Source: JBCCFX01 sp039029515
GTDB taxonomy: Bacteria > Planctomycetota > Phycisphaerae > Phycisphaerales > SM1A02
NCBI GenBank assembly: GCA_039029515.1
Contig: JBCCFX010000004.1
Coordinates: 1 to 42,097 of the forward strand
Reading direction: 5' to 3'
DNA length: 42,097 bases
Every line of letters begins with the position of its first letter. Position 1 is the first letter of the stretch. Made by a program: the position numbers and the translations under genes. A model generated the notes under the pieces. The model saw nothing but the letters and a program-made list of their open reading frames with translations. It searched no databases and had not been told where the DNA came from. This document shows, one piece after another, positions 34,469 to 42,097 of this stretch.

Positions 34469-36367
34469 TTACTCGCCGATCGTTTCCGTCAGGAAGTCGC
34501 TCAACGTTCGCGCGAACAACAGGCGGTTGCTCAGCTTCGCAAAGCCGTGACCTTCATCCGGGAAGTACAACTGCACCGGGTCATATCCGCGCTTCTGCAG
34601 ACCGGTCGCGAGCTGCATCGCTTCGCCCACCGGCACGCGCGGATCGTTCAGCCCGTGCGCGATCATCATCGGCACATTGATCTCATCAATGCGATGGATC
34701 GGCGACACGGACTTCAGGAACGCCGGATCACTCAGCGGACCGTACTCCACTTCACGCAGCTTGCGTCGATACGACTTCGTCTGCTGCAGGAACGTTTCGA
34801 AGTTCACGATGCCCACGACGTTGCACGAAGCGCCAAAGACATCCGCGCCCTCGATCACCGTCGCGACCGACATGAAGCCGCCGTACGAACCGCCGTATGC
34901 CGCAATGCGACCGTTCTCGGCGTAGCCCTGATCGACCAACCATCGCGCCGCTTCCACGCCGTCTTTCACCGAATCCCAGCGCTTCGTGTAGTTGTCCATA
35001 TCGAGGTACGTTCGACCGTAGCCCGAAGAACCTCGCACGTTCGGCTTGATCACGCCGAAGCCGCGCGTCAGCAGGTACTGGGTCAACGCATCAAATCGCG
35101 GACGATGCTGGCCTTCCGGCCCGCCGTGATACCACGCGACGAACGGAATCGGCCCCTGTGACTTGTCGTAGCCCGGCGGGAGATACAGAAACGCCGGCAC
35201 TTCGAGGCCGTCGAACGATGCATACGTCACGAGTTCCGGCAACGTCAGCGACGACAGGTTGATGCCCTGCGTGTCGGCCGCCGTCAGCGGTCGTGGCATC
35301 TCGCGGGTGAACACACCCTTCTGATACGCAATGCCCGGCGTGCGCGCGTTGCTCATCGTCCATGTCAGGCGATCGCCCGTCAGATCAATGCTGCCGATGA
35401 TTCCCGGATCGCCGGTCGACACGCTCATCATGTCAAAGTCCGGCAGACGATACACGCGCAGTGTGCCGTACCCATCTTCATTGAAGCGCAATGCGAGCAG
35501 TGAACGATCTTCGTTGACTTCAACGGTTTCGACTTCGCTGTCATCGATCCCGAGCTTCGGCGTAGAACCGGTTTTCGATGCAAGGTCAAACTCGTACAGA
35601 CGTCGCATGCCATTGTCGACATCCGCGATGTACAACACCCGGCGGTCATCATCCGTGTACGCGTGCGCCCAGCGATAAGCCTTCTCGCCGTTCATGCGAA
35701 TCTCGGTCGTCTCGCCGGTGACGGTGTCCAGCTCCAGCGCGATCGCGTTGTTGGCGGCGATGTACTGGTTAAGCAGCACGCGGCGACCGTCCGCCGATGC
35801 ATCCGCCGCAATCCAGTATCCCGCTCGATCACTCAGCTTCGTTGATGTAGCCGTTGCGAGGTCGTATCGGTAGACGTGGAAGTCCGCCGGGCTGTCGTCG
35901 TTCGCCCCGTAGATGAAGCCCGAAGAATCACGCAGCCACGTGTGGAAGCTGTACACCACGTTCGGGTCAACGAAAATGGTCTCCAGTTCGCCCGTTGCCA
36001 CGTCGTAGCGATGCAGGTCGTTCTGCTCGCTGCCGCCGATCGCCGCAGACACGATGATCGTCGACTCATCCGGTGAGAGTGAGAAACCACTGATGCCGTC
36101 CCCGAAGTCCGTCAGCGGCTCCAGATGCGCATCAATCGACAAACCGGCTTTGCGACGGAACAACTGTCGCACGCCATCCGGCCAGTCACGAACATACAGC
36201 GTGCCGTCCGACGCGAGCTTCGGCTGACCCGGCGCGCGAATCTTCATGAACTGTTCGATGCTTGGCTGCGCATCCGGGCGCTTCTCGGCGCGCACATCCG
36301 TAACCACAACCGTCGCTACGGCCATCGTGGTGGTCAGCGCCAGTTGAAACAAAGGCATTGAGCGCAT
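34469..36367 (-). CDS. S9 family prolyl oligopeptidase, exported
   Basis: 632 aa from ATG 36367, with AGAAGGA 8 nt upstream. Signal peptide MRSMPLFQLALTTTMAVATV, cut near VRA. Residues about 40-390 are a beta-propeller with FSLSPDESTIIVSA-type repeats. The alpha/beta hydrolase domain has nucleophile Ser494 in YGGSYGGFMS. It also has the acid in HGLNDPRVPVGEA and the His in DEGHGFAKLSN, the complete S9 triad in the DPP-IV/acylaminoacyl-peptidase order. It releases dipeptides or acts on short peptides outside the cytoplasm, and would complement the tricorn homologue. It is a separate transcription unit ending at the 34401-34438 hairpin. Confidence 0.92.
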   Translation of the reverse strand: MRSMPLFQLALTTTMAVATVVVTDVRAEKRPDAQPSIEQFMKIRAPGQPKLASDGTLYVRDWPDGVRQLFRRKAGLSIDAHLEPLTDFGDGISGFSLSPDESTIIVSAAIGGSEQNDLHRYDVATGELETIFVDPNVVYSFHTWLRDSSGFIYGANDDSPADFHVYRYDLATATSTKLSDRAGYWIAADASADGRRVLLNQYIAANNAIALELDTVTGETTEIRMNGEKAYRWAHAYTDDDRRVLYIADVDNGMRRLYEFDLASKTGSTPKLGIDDSEVETVEVNEDRSLLALRFNEDGYGTLRVYRLPDFDMMSVSTGDPGIIGSIDLTGDRLTWTMSNARTPGIAYQKGVFTREMPRPLTAADTQGINLSSLTLPELVTYASFDGLEVPAFLYLPPGYDKSQGPIPFVAWYHGGPEGQHRPRFDALTQYLLTRGFGVIKPNVRGSSGYGRTYLDMDNYTKRWDSVKDGVEAARWLVDQGYAENGRIAAYGGSYGGFMSVATVIEGADVFGASCNVVGIVNFETFLQQTKSYRRKLREVEYGPLSDPAFLKSVSPIHRIDEINVPMMIAHGLNDPRVPVGEAMQLATGLQKRGYDPVQLYFPDEGHGFAKLSNRLLFARTLSDFLTETIGE

Positions 36368-36418
36368 GGCATAGTCCTTCTTTCTGGATACCGATTCATA
36401 TCAACGTGAACGCGACGC

Positions 36419-37537
36419 TCAACCGAACAGACCGTCGAGCAACTCGACGATGCCCTGACCCTGCGTCGCTATCGTTTCGTAGATCTCGCGACCCGTGGAA
36501 ATGTCCAGCAGCTCGCGCTTCAGCTTGTTCTCGCCAGCGAAATCCGCCTTGTTGATCACGAACACATCCGCAATCTCGAGGATTCCCGCCTTGTCCATCT
36601 GCACCGCATCGCCCATGCCCGGCACGACGACCACCGCAGTGCGATCGACGAAGTTCCGAATCTGAACTTCGTTCTGACCCGCGCCGACCGTCTCGACAAT
36701 CAACTTGTCGAAACCCGCGCCGCCGATCAGTTCGATGATATCCGGCAGCGTCGAGTAGTCCTCGCCGACAATCGCCAGACTTCGGTAGAACACGCTCTCG
36801 TCGACCGTGTTGAAATCCACACGCAGACGATCGCCCAGCAGCGCGCCGCTCGTGATCGGACTCATCGGATCGAACGCAACCACCGCGACCTTCTCATCGC
36901 GACGCACCGCCTCGGCGGCCATCGCGGCGACAAGCGTTGACTTCCCTGCGCCCGGCGCACCGGTCAGACCGATCACCGTCGCCGGCCGCTTGCGCGGTGC
37001 GTCGTCGACCTTCTTGCCTTCGTGCACCATGCTGATCTGCCGCGCCAGCCGCGCGATGGGATGAGCTGAGTCCAACGGTTCGTACGGCTTCGTGCAATCG
37101 CGAACTTCATCCACGATCGCCTGCATGCTCGTGCCGGTGTGATAGATCTTCTTCACGCCGCCATCGAGCAGCGTCTTGACGTCTTCCTGCGGAATGATCC
37201 CCCCGACCGTCACGACCATGTCCTCGCGTCCGACGTTCCGGCATTCGTTCAGCAGTCGCGGCAACAGCACGAGGTGCGAGTTGCTCATCATCGAGCACGC
37301 GATGAGATCCGCATCTTCGTCACGGGCAGAGATCGCGAGACTGCGCGGCGTCTGCCACAGACCCGAGTAGATCACGTGGATGCCCGAGTCGCGCAGCGCG
37401 CGTGCGATCAGCTTCACACCGCGGTCGTGTCCATCCAGCCCCATCTTCCCCAGCAAGACGCGGGGCCGATGCGAGAGATTTCCGCAGCGATCGATCTTCT
37501 CCAGGGCGGTTGTCGGTTCGGTCGTTGGACTGGCCAT
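36419..37537 (-). CDS. Cobalamin-binding domain fused to MeaB-type G-protein (split IcmF-like)
   Basis: 372 aa. Residues about 24-150 are the B12-binding domain of acyl-CoA mutases, with the DxHxxG motif as D35-G-H37-D-R-G40, then SGLWQTP and TVGGIIP. Residues about 185-372 are a MeaB/ArgK-type GTPase: Walker A GAPGAGKST with Lys199, ETVGAGQNE (switch region) and NKAD. This order, B12 domain then G domain, is the N-terminal half of IcmF (isobutyryl-CoA mutase fused). The catalytic TIM-barrel mutase that follows in IcmF is absent and not nearby. It probably partners a separate mutase large subunit elsewhere, as subunit plus built-in chaperone. TATCAT lies 9 nt before the ATG. Confidence 0.9.
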   Translation of the reverse strand: MASPTTEPTTALEKIDRCGNLSHRPRVLLGKMGLDGHDRGVKLIARALRDSGIHVIYSGLWQTPRSLAISARDEDADLIACSMMSNSHLVLLPRLLNECRNVGREDMVVTVGGIIPQEDVKTLLDGGVKKIYHTGTSMQAIVDEVRDCTKPYEPLDSAHPIARLARQISMVHEGKKVDDAPRKRPATVIGLTGAPGAGKSTLVAAMAAEAVRRDEKVAVVAFDPMSPITSGALLGDRLRVDFNTVDESVFYRSLAIVGEDYSTLPDIIELIGGAGFDKLIVETVGAGQNEVQIRNFVDRTAVVVVPGMGDAVQMDKAGILEIADVFVINKADFAGENKLKRELLDISTGREIYETIATQGQGIVELLDGLFG

Positions 37538-37546
37538 AGAAGGAAC

Positions 37547-37552
37547 ATGATA
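37547..37552 (-). promoter_or_regulatory. Putative -10 element TATCAT close to start codon
   Basis: Minus-strand TATCAT, then GTTCCTTCT, then the ATG of the B12/G-protein gene. The 9-nt gap and missing SD again fit a leaderless or nearly leaderless mRNA. Confidence 0.4.
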
Positions 37553-37576
37553 GCCTTCCTACGGCGTCTTTCCGCC

Positions 37577-38032
37577 TTACGTGCTCACCAAGTCCGCGAC
37601 CGCCGCCGCCCGCACGTCGAGGTCCGCCTCCATGGTCGTGAACCGCTCCAAAGCACCGACCAGCGTCCGAAAGACCTGTTCGAACATGGCGGCCGGATCG
37701 TCAGCCGCCGGCGGGTCGGGCAGGCCCCAATGCACCTGAATCGGCGCTCCCGGGAACACCGGGCAGGTTTCGGCCGCTGCCGAGTCGCACAGCGTCACCA
37801 CGAGGTCGAACGGCGCGTCGCGGTACATGTCCCAGCTCTCACTGCGAGCGGCATCCGTGGGCAACCCATGTCGGTCGAGCGTCTCCAGTGCCAGCGGGTG
37901 CGGCGTGCCCTTGGGTTGCGACCCGGCGGACCACGCCTGCAGCGCATCGCCGAATCGATGATTGGCGATGACCTCGGCGAGAATGCTCCGCGCGCTGTTG
38001 CCGGTACAGAGAAAGAGAATGCGAGTGGTCAT
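37577..38032 (-). CDS. arsC: Arsenate reductase, thioredoxin-coupled (LMW-PTP type)
   Basis: 151 aa. P-loop C9-TGNSA-R15-S is the CX5R site of low-molecular-weight phosphatases. Cys82 and Cys90 in VVTLCDSAAAETCP are the second and third redox Cys that mark ArsC of Staphylococcus type, and WGLPDP is the expected acid loop. The enzyme reduces arsenate to arsenite using thioredoxin. No arsB, acr3 or arsR is adjacent, so an arsenic operon is not shown; a protein tyrosine phosphatase is less likely because both extra Cys are present. It diverges from argS across a repeat-filled gap. Confidence 0.92.
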   Translation of the reverse strand: MTTRILFLCTGNSARSILAEVIANHRFGDALQAWSAGSQPKGTPHPLALETLDRHGLPTDAARSESWDMYRDAPFDLVVTLCDSAAAETCPVFPGAPIQVHWGLPDPPAADDPAAMFEQVFRTLVGALERFTTMEADLDVRAAAVADLVST

Positions 38033-38047
38033 GGGGGAGAGGTTACC

Positions 38048-38365
38048 AGCTGTCAGCTCTCAGCCATCAGTTGTCCGCCTTCGTAGGGCCGGGTTCTGCT
38101 GAACCCGGCATCTTCGATCCAACACCAACGCCGACACTGACTTCTTCGTAGGGCGGGGGGCTGTGCCCCCGCCGTATATCAGCCACGCCGACACGATGAA
38201 ACTCATGATCAACAGCATCAATGTTTGAGCGCTTCTCGCCATGCCATGCCGGGTTCAGCAGAACCCGGCCTACAGAAACTCATCCCATCGGCGGGGACGC
38301 AGCCCCCGCCCTACAGGAACGAGAACCTCGACTCCAGTCGCCAGTCGCTGATCGCCAGTCGCTTC
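38048..38365. repeat. Intergenic repeat cluster: four palindromes and two word tracts
   Basis: Fills the 349-nt gap between arsC and argS; no gene is seen. Palindromes: GTAGG, GCCGGGTTC/GAACCCGGC around TGCT (38083-38109); GTAGG, GGCGGGGG/CCCCCGCC (38148-38173); GCCGGGTTC/GAACCCGGC around AGCA then CTAC (38248-38273); GGCGGGGAC/GCCCCCGCC with one mismatch then CTAC (38290-38314). The first two carry only the left GTAGG, the last two only the right CTAC. Word tracts: AGCTGTCAGCTCTCAGCCAT at 38048 onward and CCAGTCGCCAGTCGCTGATC at 38334 onward, the latter reaching the argS promoter. Confidence 0.88.
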
Positions 38366-38368
38366 TTC

Positions 38369-38374
38369 TATACT
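38369..38374 (+). promoter_or_regulatory. Putative argS -10 element TATACT
   Basis: TATACT followed by TCCCCCC and then ATG at 38382, a 7-nt gap with no SD. The close fit to TATAAT makes this the best of the leaderless-type sites. The 17-nt-upstream hexamer is CGCTGA, a poor -35. Confidence 0.5.
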
Positions 38375-38381
38375 TCCCCCC

Positions 38382-40232
38382 ATGACCACCACGACCGCCG
38401 GCAATCCCGTCGAACGACTCGCCCGTGCCCTGCAGAAAGGCATCGTGGCCGTCCTTGGCGATGAATTCGCCGATACCGATCCGCTCATCCAGAACAGCCG
38501 CAATCCCGAGTTCGGCGACTACCAGGCCAATGTCGCCATGTCCCTCGGCAAGAAGGTCGGTAAGAACCCTCGCGAACTCGCGCAAGCCCTCGTCGATGCC
38601 GTCGAACTCGATGAGATCGCCGAACCGCTCGACATCGCCGGCCCCGGCTTCATCAACATTCGACTTCGCACCGATGCCCTCGCTGACATGCTCGCATCCA
38701 TGGACGATCATGACCTCGGCGTCCAACCCGATGCCGACACCCATGCGATCGCCATCGATCTGTGCGGCGTCAACGTCGCCAAACAAATGCACGTCGGCCA
38801 CCTGCGCTCGACCATCATCGGCGACGCACTTGCTCGCGCTTACGAACGACTCGGACGCACCGTCCATCGCGAGAACCACCTCGGCGACTGGGGATTGCCC
38901 ATCGCCATGGTCCTGCACCAACTCCGCGAACAGGGCGTGAACCTCGACACCATCGAACTCACCGACCTCGATCGCGCATATCGCGACGCCCAACTCTCCG
39001 GCAAGGGCGACTCGCGCGGCCTCGCCGCCGCCAACCGTCTTGGCGCTGGCCCGCATCGGTTCATCGAACTGGAGGAACAGACCGCCGGCGCGCACGAAGC
39101 GATCGAAGCCGCCAAGCAGACGCTCGTGAAACTTCAGCAGGGTGATGATGAACTGCTGCGCGACTGGAAGAAGCTCATCGACTGCACACTCCGCGCTGTC
39201 TATGAAGCGATCGATATTCTCAACGTGAAACTCGGCCCCGAAAACAATCGCGGCGAATCGTTCTATCGCGATCGGCTCGACGGTGTCATCGAACACTTCG
39301 TCTCGAAGAAGATCGCGCACGAAGATGAAGGCGCGCTCGTCGTTCGCTACGAAGACCGCGAACGGCCGATGCTCATTCGCAAGTCCGATGGTGGCTTTCT
39401 TTATGCCACGACCGATCTCGCCGCGATCCAGTACCGAACGCAGGACCTCAAAGCCGACCGGCTGATTTACGTCGTCGATGCCCGACAACGCGATCACTTC
39501 CGCGACCTGTTCGACGGCGCTCGACTTGCCGGTTGGGATCACACGCCCGACGGCGCAGCGATCGAGTTTCGTCACATTCCGTTTGGTGCGGTGCTCGGCG
39601 ACGATCGCAAGCCGCTCAAGACGCGCTCCGGCAAACTCGTCACGCTGAAGTCACTGCTCGATGAAGCGGTGGATCGTGGCAGCGCGGAAGTCATCGGACG
39701 CGCGAACGATCCCAACGCACCCACGCACGGCCTGCCGGAAGCGGAACTCCGCGAGATCGGCAAGCACGTAGGCATCGGCGCGGTGAAGTACGCGGACCTC
39801 TCCAATGACCTCACGAAGGACTACGTCTTCGACTTCGATCGCATGATCAGCTTCGAAGGCAACACCGGCCCGTACCTGCAATACGCCCACGCCCGGATCT
39901 GTTCGATTCTCGGACGCGCGGGCGACGCCACCTCAGCCGCCCGAACCGCCCAGTTTCGCTTCGATGAGCCGGCGGAAAAGCAGTTGGCGCTCGTCCTGCT
40001 GCGATACGGCGATGTCGTCACCGACGTCGCCCGAGCCCTCGAACCCCATCGCATATGTACGTACTTGTATGAATTAGCCGAGGCCTACAATGCGTTCTAC
40101 CAGCACTGCCCCGTGCTGAAGGCCGAGGGTGAGGAGATTCGAAACTCCCGAATTCGTTTGTGCGATCTGGTCCGGCGCGTCCTTGCCGACGGACTCGATC
40201 TCCTGGGAATCCAGGCGCCAGAGAGGATGTAA
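38382..40232 (+). CDS. argS: Arginyl-tRNA synthetase
   Basis: 616 aa class I synthetase. An N-terminal Arg-tRNA-synthetase domain (about 10-110; NPEFGDYQANVAM and GPGFINIRL) precedes the HIGH motif, H137-V-G-H140 in AKQMHVGHLRSTIIGD. The KMSKS position is taken by KTRSG (413-417), as is common in ArgRS. YATTDLAAI and the C-terminal anticodon-binding DALR domain (HARICSILGR, then AYNAFYQHCPV and the terminal APERM) are all present. It charges tRNA-Arg. ATG 38382 is the homology start. The next gene starts 6 nt after the stop with its SD inside argS, so the two are probably cotranscribed. Confidence 0.97.
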   Translation: MTTTTAGNPVERLARALQKGIVAVLGDEFADTDPLIQNSRNPEFGDYQANVAMSLGKKVGKNPRELAQALVDAVELDEIAEPLDIAGPGFINIRLRTDALADMLASMDDHDLGVQPDADTHAIAIDLCGVNVAKQMHVGHLRSTIIGDALARAYERLGRTVHRENHLGDWGLPIAMVLHQLREQGVNLDTIELTDLDRAYRDAQLSGKGDSRGLAAANRLGAGPHRFIELEEQTAGAHEAIEAAKQTLVKLQQGDDELLRDWKKLIDCTLRAVYEAIDILNVKLGPENNRGESFYRDRLDGVIEHFVSKKIAHEDEGALVVRYEDRERPMLIRKSDGGFLYATTDLAAIQYRTQDLKADRLIYVVDARQRDHFRDLFDGARLAGWDHTPDGAAIEFRHIPFGAVLGDDRKPLKTRSGKLVTLKSLLDEAVDRGSAEVIGRANDPNAPTHGLPEAELREIGKHVGIGAVKYADLSNDLTKDYVFDFDRMISFEGNTGPYLQYAHARICSILGRAGDATSAARTAQFRFDEPAEKQLALVLLRYGDVVTDVARALEPHRICTYLYELAEAYNAFYQHCPVLKAEGEEIRNSRIRLCDLVRRVLADGLDLLGIQAPERM

Positions 40233-40238
40233 GACGTC

Positions 40239-42005
40239 ATGTCCAGCGACGCCAAGACACAGGCCGGCACCAGCGCCGGCAAGGGACTGCTCACCTACGC
40301 CATCGGCGCGATCGCCATCGTTGCCGCCCTCGTGACATCAGGCATGCTCGTCTACGGGCATTTGCAAGCCATCGATCTGCCCGGTTGCGGCGTCGATCAG
40401 GGCTGCGCCGATCTCACCAGCGGCAAATGGGGCGTCGTCCCCGGCCTTGGCTGGCCCGTCTCGCACGTCGGCTTCGCCTTCTTCCTCGGCCTGCTCCCCG
40501 CGTGGCTCGTCTCGCGCGACGGCACACCGAGTGCATTGAAATGGCTCATTCGTGTCGGCTTCCTCGCATCGCTCTTCTTCATCACCATCATGCTCGTTGA
40601 GAAGAAGTTCTGTCTCTACTGCGCACTGACGCACGGCGCGAACTTCTGCCTCCTCATCGCCAGTGAATTCTCACCCCGCGCACGCACGCAACGCAAACCG
40701 ATTGCATTGCTCGGCCCCGCGGTCAGCGTCTTCGCGATCGGCAGCATCGTGCTCGGCGTCATGGGCGCACGCGCCAATGCGAAGGTCGAAGAAGAAGCCA
40801 AATCCGAACTCGCCAGAAACGTTCAGGACATCATCGATCAAGGCCAGCAGACCAACGGCCAATCGTCGACCGCCACGATGAGCGAACGCTTTCCCGGCGT
40901 CGAACATCGCAGCGACCCCATGTTCGGCGATGACGGTTTCGTCGGACGCTGGCGCACGACCGAAGAACCCAAACCGATCCGCATCGTGGTGTACTCTGAT
41001 TTCCAGTGCAACGACTGCCGCGAAATCGACAAGCAGATCAAACAACTTGAACTCACCCGCGATGACGTGATGATCAGCCACAAGCACTACGTCTTCTGCA
41101 CCGACTGCAACGACTACCTGCCCGCCAACCGCAACCTGCATCCCAACGCATGCTGGGCGGCTCGTGCGTCGGAAGCCGCCGGCATGGTCAAGGGTCAGCA
41201 GGCCTTCTGGGACATGCATCACTGGCTGTTCGAGAAGAAGGGTTCGTTCACCACCTGGCAGGAACTGCAGGGTGGACTCTTTGAGATGGGCTGGACCGCC
41301 CTGGAAACCGAAGAGTTCAAGACGATCTTCACCAACACCGCGCTGACGGACCCGCAGATCAAAAGCGACATCGATGAAGCCATGGCGCTCGGCCTCTACT
41401 ACACGCCGATGATCTTCATCAACGGTGTGCAGCTCACCGGCTGGCGAGCCCCGAACGCGGTCATCAACGCCGTCCAGGAAATCGCACGCACCAACCCCAA
41501 GCCGCTGCCGCCCATCGTCGACAACCCGCCGATGGCGCCGGGTAAGGCCGTCCGCGACTGGGAAACCGCCGGCTGGTTCAACATGTCCAACGATGCCTAT
41601 CAATGGCCGTTCGGCACCGGCTCCGACACCGTCGAGGTCATCGTCTGGGGTGACTACCAGCACGACTACACACAGAAGTTCGACCGTCACATGCGCAACG
41701 ACATCCTGTCAAAGCATGTCGACGTGCAGTACACCTTCCGTCACTACCCGATGAGTTCCGAGTGCAGTGAGAAGATCAACAAGGTCTTCCACCAACATGC
41801 ATGCAAGGCGCACAAGCTTGCGGAATCAGTGGCCCAGATCGGCGGACTCACCGCGTACAAGTCCATGCATGCCTGGCTCATGGAGCAGCCGGAACTGATC
41901 ACCGATGACAACGCGATTGATCAACAGATCCAGGCGATCGGCCTCAATCCCAGCGTCGTGCGCGACAACATGGAATCCAACCCGGTGTTGCAGCTGGCCT
42001 GTTGA
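40239..42005 (+). CDS. VKOR-DsbA fusion, thiol-oxidation protein, 3' end apparently truncated
   Basis: 588 aa. N-terminal VKOR domain with about four to five membrane segments (about 16-190), loop Cys pair C50-GVDQG-C56 and active-site C125-LY-C128. Then a periplasmic DsbA-like thioredoxin domain (about 245-425) with C257-ND-C260 and cis-Pro in YYTPMIFINGV. A second thioredoxin-like domain starts at about 463 (VEVIVWGDYQHDY) but lacks CxxC. It ends in LQLAC before the expected cis-Pro strand, so about 60 residues look missing. Quinone-coupled VKOR re-oxidises DsbA partners for disulfide formation. AGAGGA within argS acts as its SD. Confidence 0.88.
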   Translation: MSSDAKTQAGTSAGKGLLTYAIGAIAIVAALVTSGMLVYGHLQAIDLPGCGVDQGCADLTSGKWGVVPGLGWPVSHVGFAFFLGLLPAWLVSRDGTPSALKWLIRVGFLASLFFITIMLVEKKFCLYCALTHGANFCLLIASEFSPRARTQRKPIALLGPAVSVFAIGSIVLGVMGARANAKVEEEAKSELARNVQDIIDQGQQTNGQSSTATMSERFPGVEHRSDPMFGDDGFVGRWRTTEEPKPIRIVVYSDFQCNDCREIDKQIKQLELTRDDVMISHKHYVFCTDCNDYLPANRNLHPNACWAARASEAAGMVKGQQAFWDMHHWLFEKKGSFTTWQELQGGLFEMGWTALETEEFKTIFTNTALTDPQIKSDIDEAMALGLYYTPMIFINGVQLTGWRAPNAVINAVQEIARTNPKPLPPIVDNPPMAPGKAVRDWETAGWFNMSNDAYQWPFGTGSDTVEVIVWGDYQHDYTQKFDRHMRNDILSKHVDVQYTFRHYPMSSECSEKINKVFHQHACKAHKLAESVAQIGGLTAYKSMHAWLMEQPELITDDNAIDQQIQAIGLNPSVVRDNMESNPVLQLAC

Positions 42006-42097
42006 TTTCTTTGCAATTGAAGTCGGCGCGAGGGGTTTTTGTGCTGAATCAGTTCGCATTTGCTTAAAGAAGCTTGGTTTTACCAATAAATCTATCA
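42006..42097. other. AT-rich tail after the truncated gene
   Basis: About 92 nt with roughly 40% GC by hand count, against clearly higher GC in all coding DNA before it. It holds GGGGTTTTTG and runs such as TTGGTTTTACCAATAAATC. No ORF, hairpin or repeat is recognised. The change begins within a few bases of the early stop of the VKOR gene. Confidence 0.6.

Noticed and set aside
37577..38032. Arsenic resistance operon
   Set aside because: ArsC is convincing but no arsR, arsB, acr3 or arsM lies next to it.

Overview
The window is GC-rich bacterial chromosome, best explained as a planctomycete, probably class Phycisphaerae. This is an inference from several signs. There are small membrane proteins with a CxxC...CxECG zinc ribbon of the kind common in that phylum (4302-5072, 16440-16751). 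There is an exported protein with a PEP-CTERM-like VPPAA tail (31331-32044). Menaquinone synthesis appears to use the futalosine route (mqnE, plus a UbiX homologue). Late flagellar genes are scattered (flgM, flagellin). No rRNA, tRNA, CRISPR array, prophage or complete IS element was found.

Layout. 71-8465: mqnE diverges from a very large coiled-coil protein with a Wzz-like membrane hairpin. Then come a zinc-ribbon membrane protein, an entericidin-like lipoprotein missed by long-ORF criteria, small unknowns, a coupled MOSC-mobA pair and a lipoprotein. 8731-14311: flgM with a strong terminator, a PH-like/zinc-ribbon membrane protein, a PIN-PhoH ATPase, ubiX, a lipoprotein and a sugar-nucleotide epimerase. 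14514-21973: a GAF-PP2C phosphatase, a fungal-type cytosine deaminase, a lipoprotein with duplicated pseudopilin-like domains, an MmgE/PrpD dehydratase, an exported SRPBCC protein and class I fructose-1,6-bisphosphatase. 22143-32044: thiolase, a multi-PAS HWE-type sensor kinase directly upstream of a flagellin, a tricorn-type protease and the PEP-CTERM-like protein. 32247-42005: an unrecognised gene bracketed by identical palindrome cores, an RCK-type channel with a non-canonical pore, an S9 peptidase, a B12-domain/G-protein fusion, arsenate reductase, argS, and a VKOR-DsbA fusion that seems cut short near the window end.

Most genes are ordinary housekeeping or envelope functions arranged singly or in pairs. 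There are few operons; mobA with MOSC and argS with the VKOR gene are the tight ones. Carbon-metabolism genes (thiolase, PrpD, FBPase, the B12/G-protein chaperone) are scattered, not clustered.

The most unusual feature is non-coding. At least 14 short palindromes sit in seven intergenic sites. Their outer ends are conserved (GTAGG on the left, CCTAC on the right), while the inner arms differ between copies yet stay self-complementary. Beside most of them lie degenerate tandem 'word' tracts such as ACTGGCGA or AGCTG. No defence system or other clearly new multigene system is visible. The best gene-level leads are the split IcmF-like fusion, the pore-altered channel, the coiled-coil Wzz-like protein, and the abrupt composition break at about 42003.
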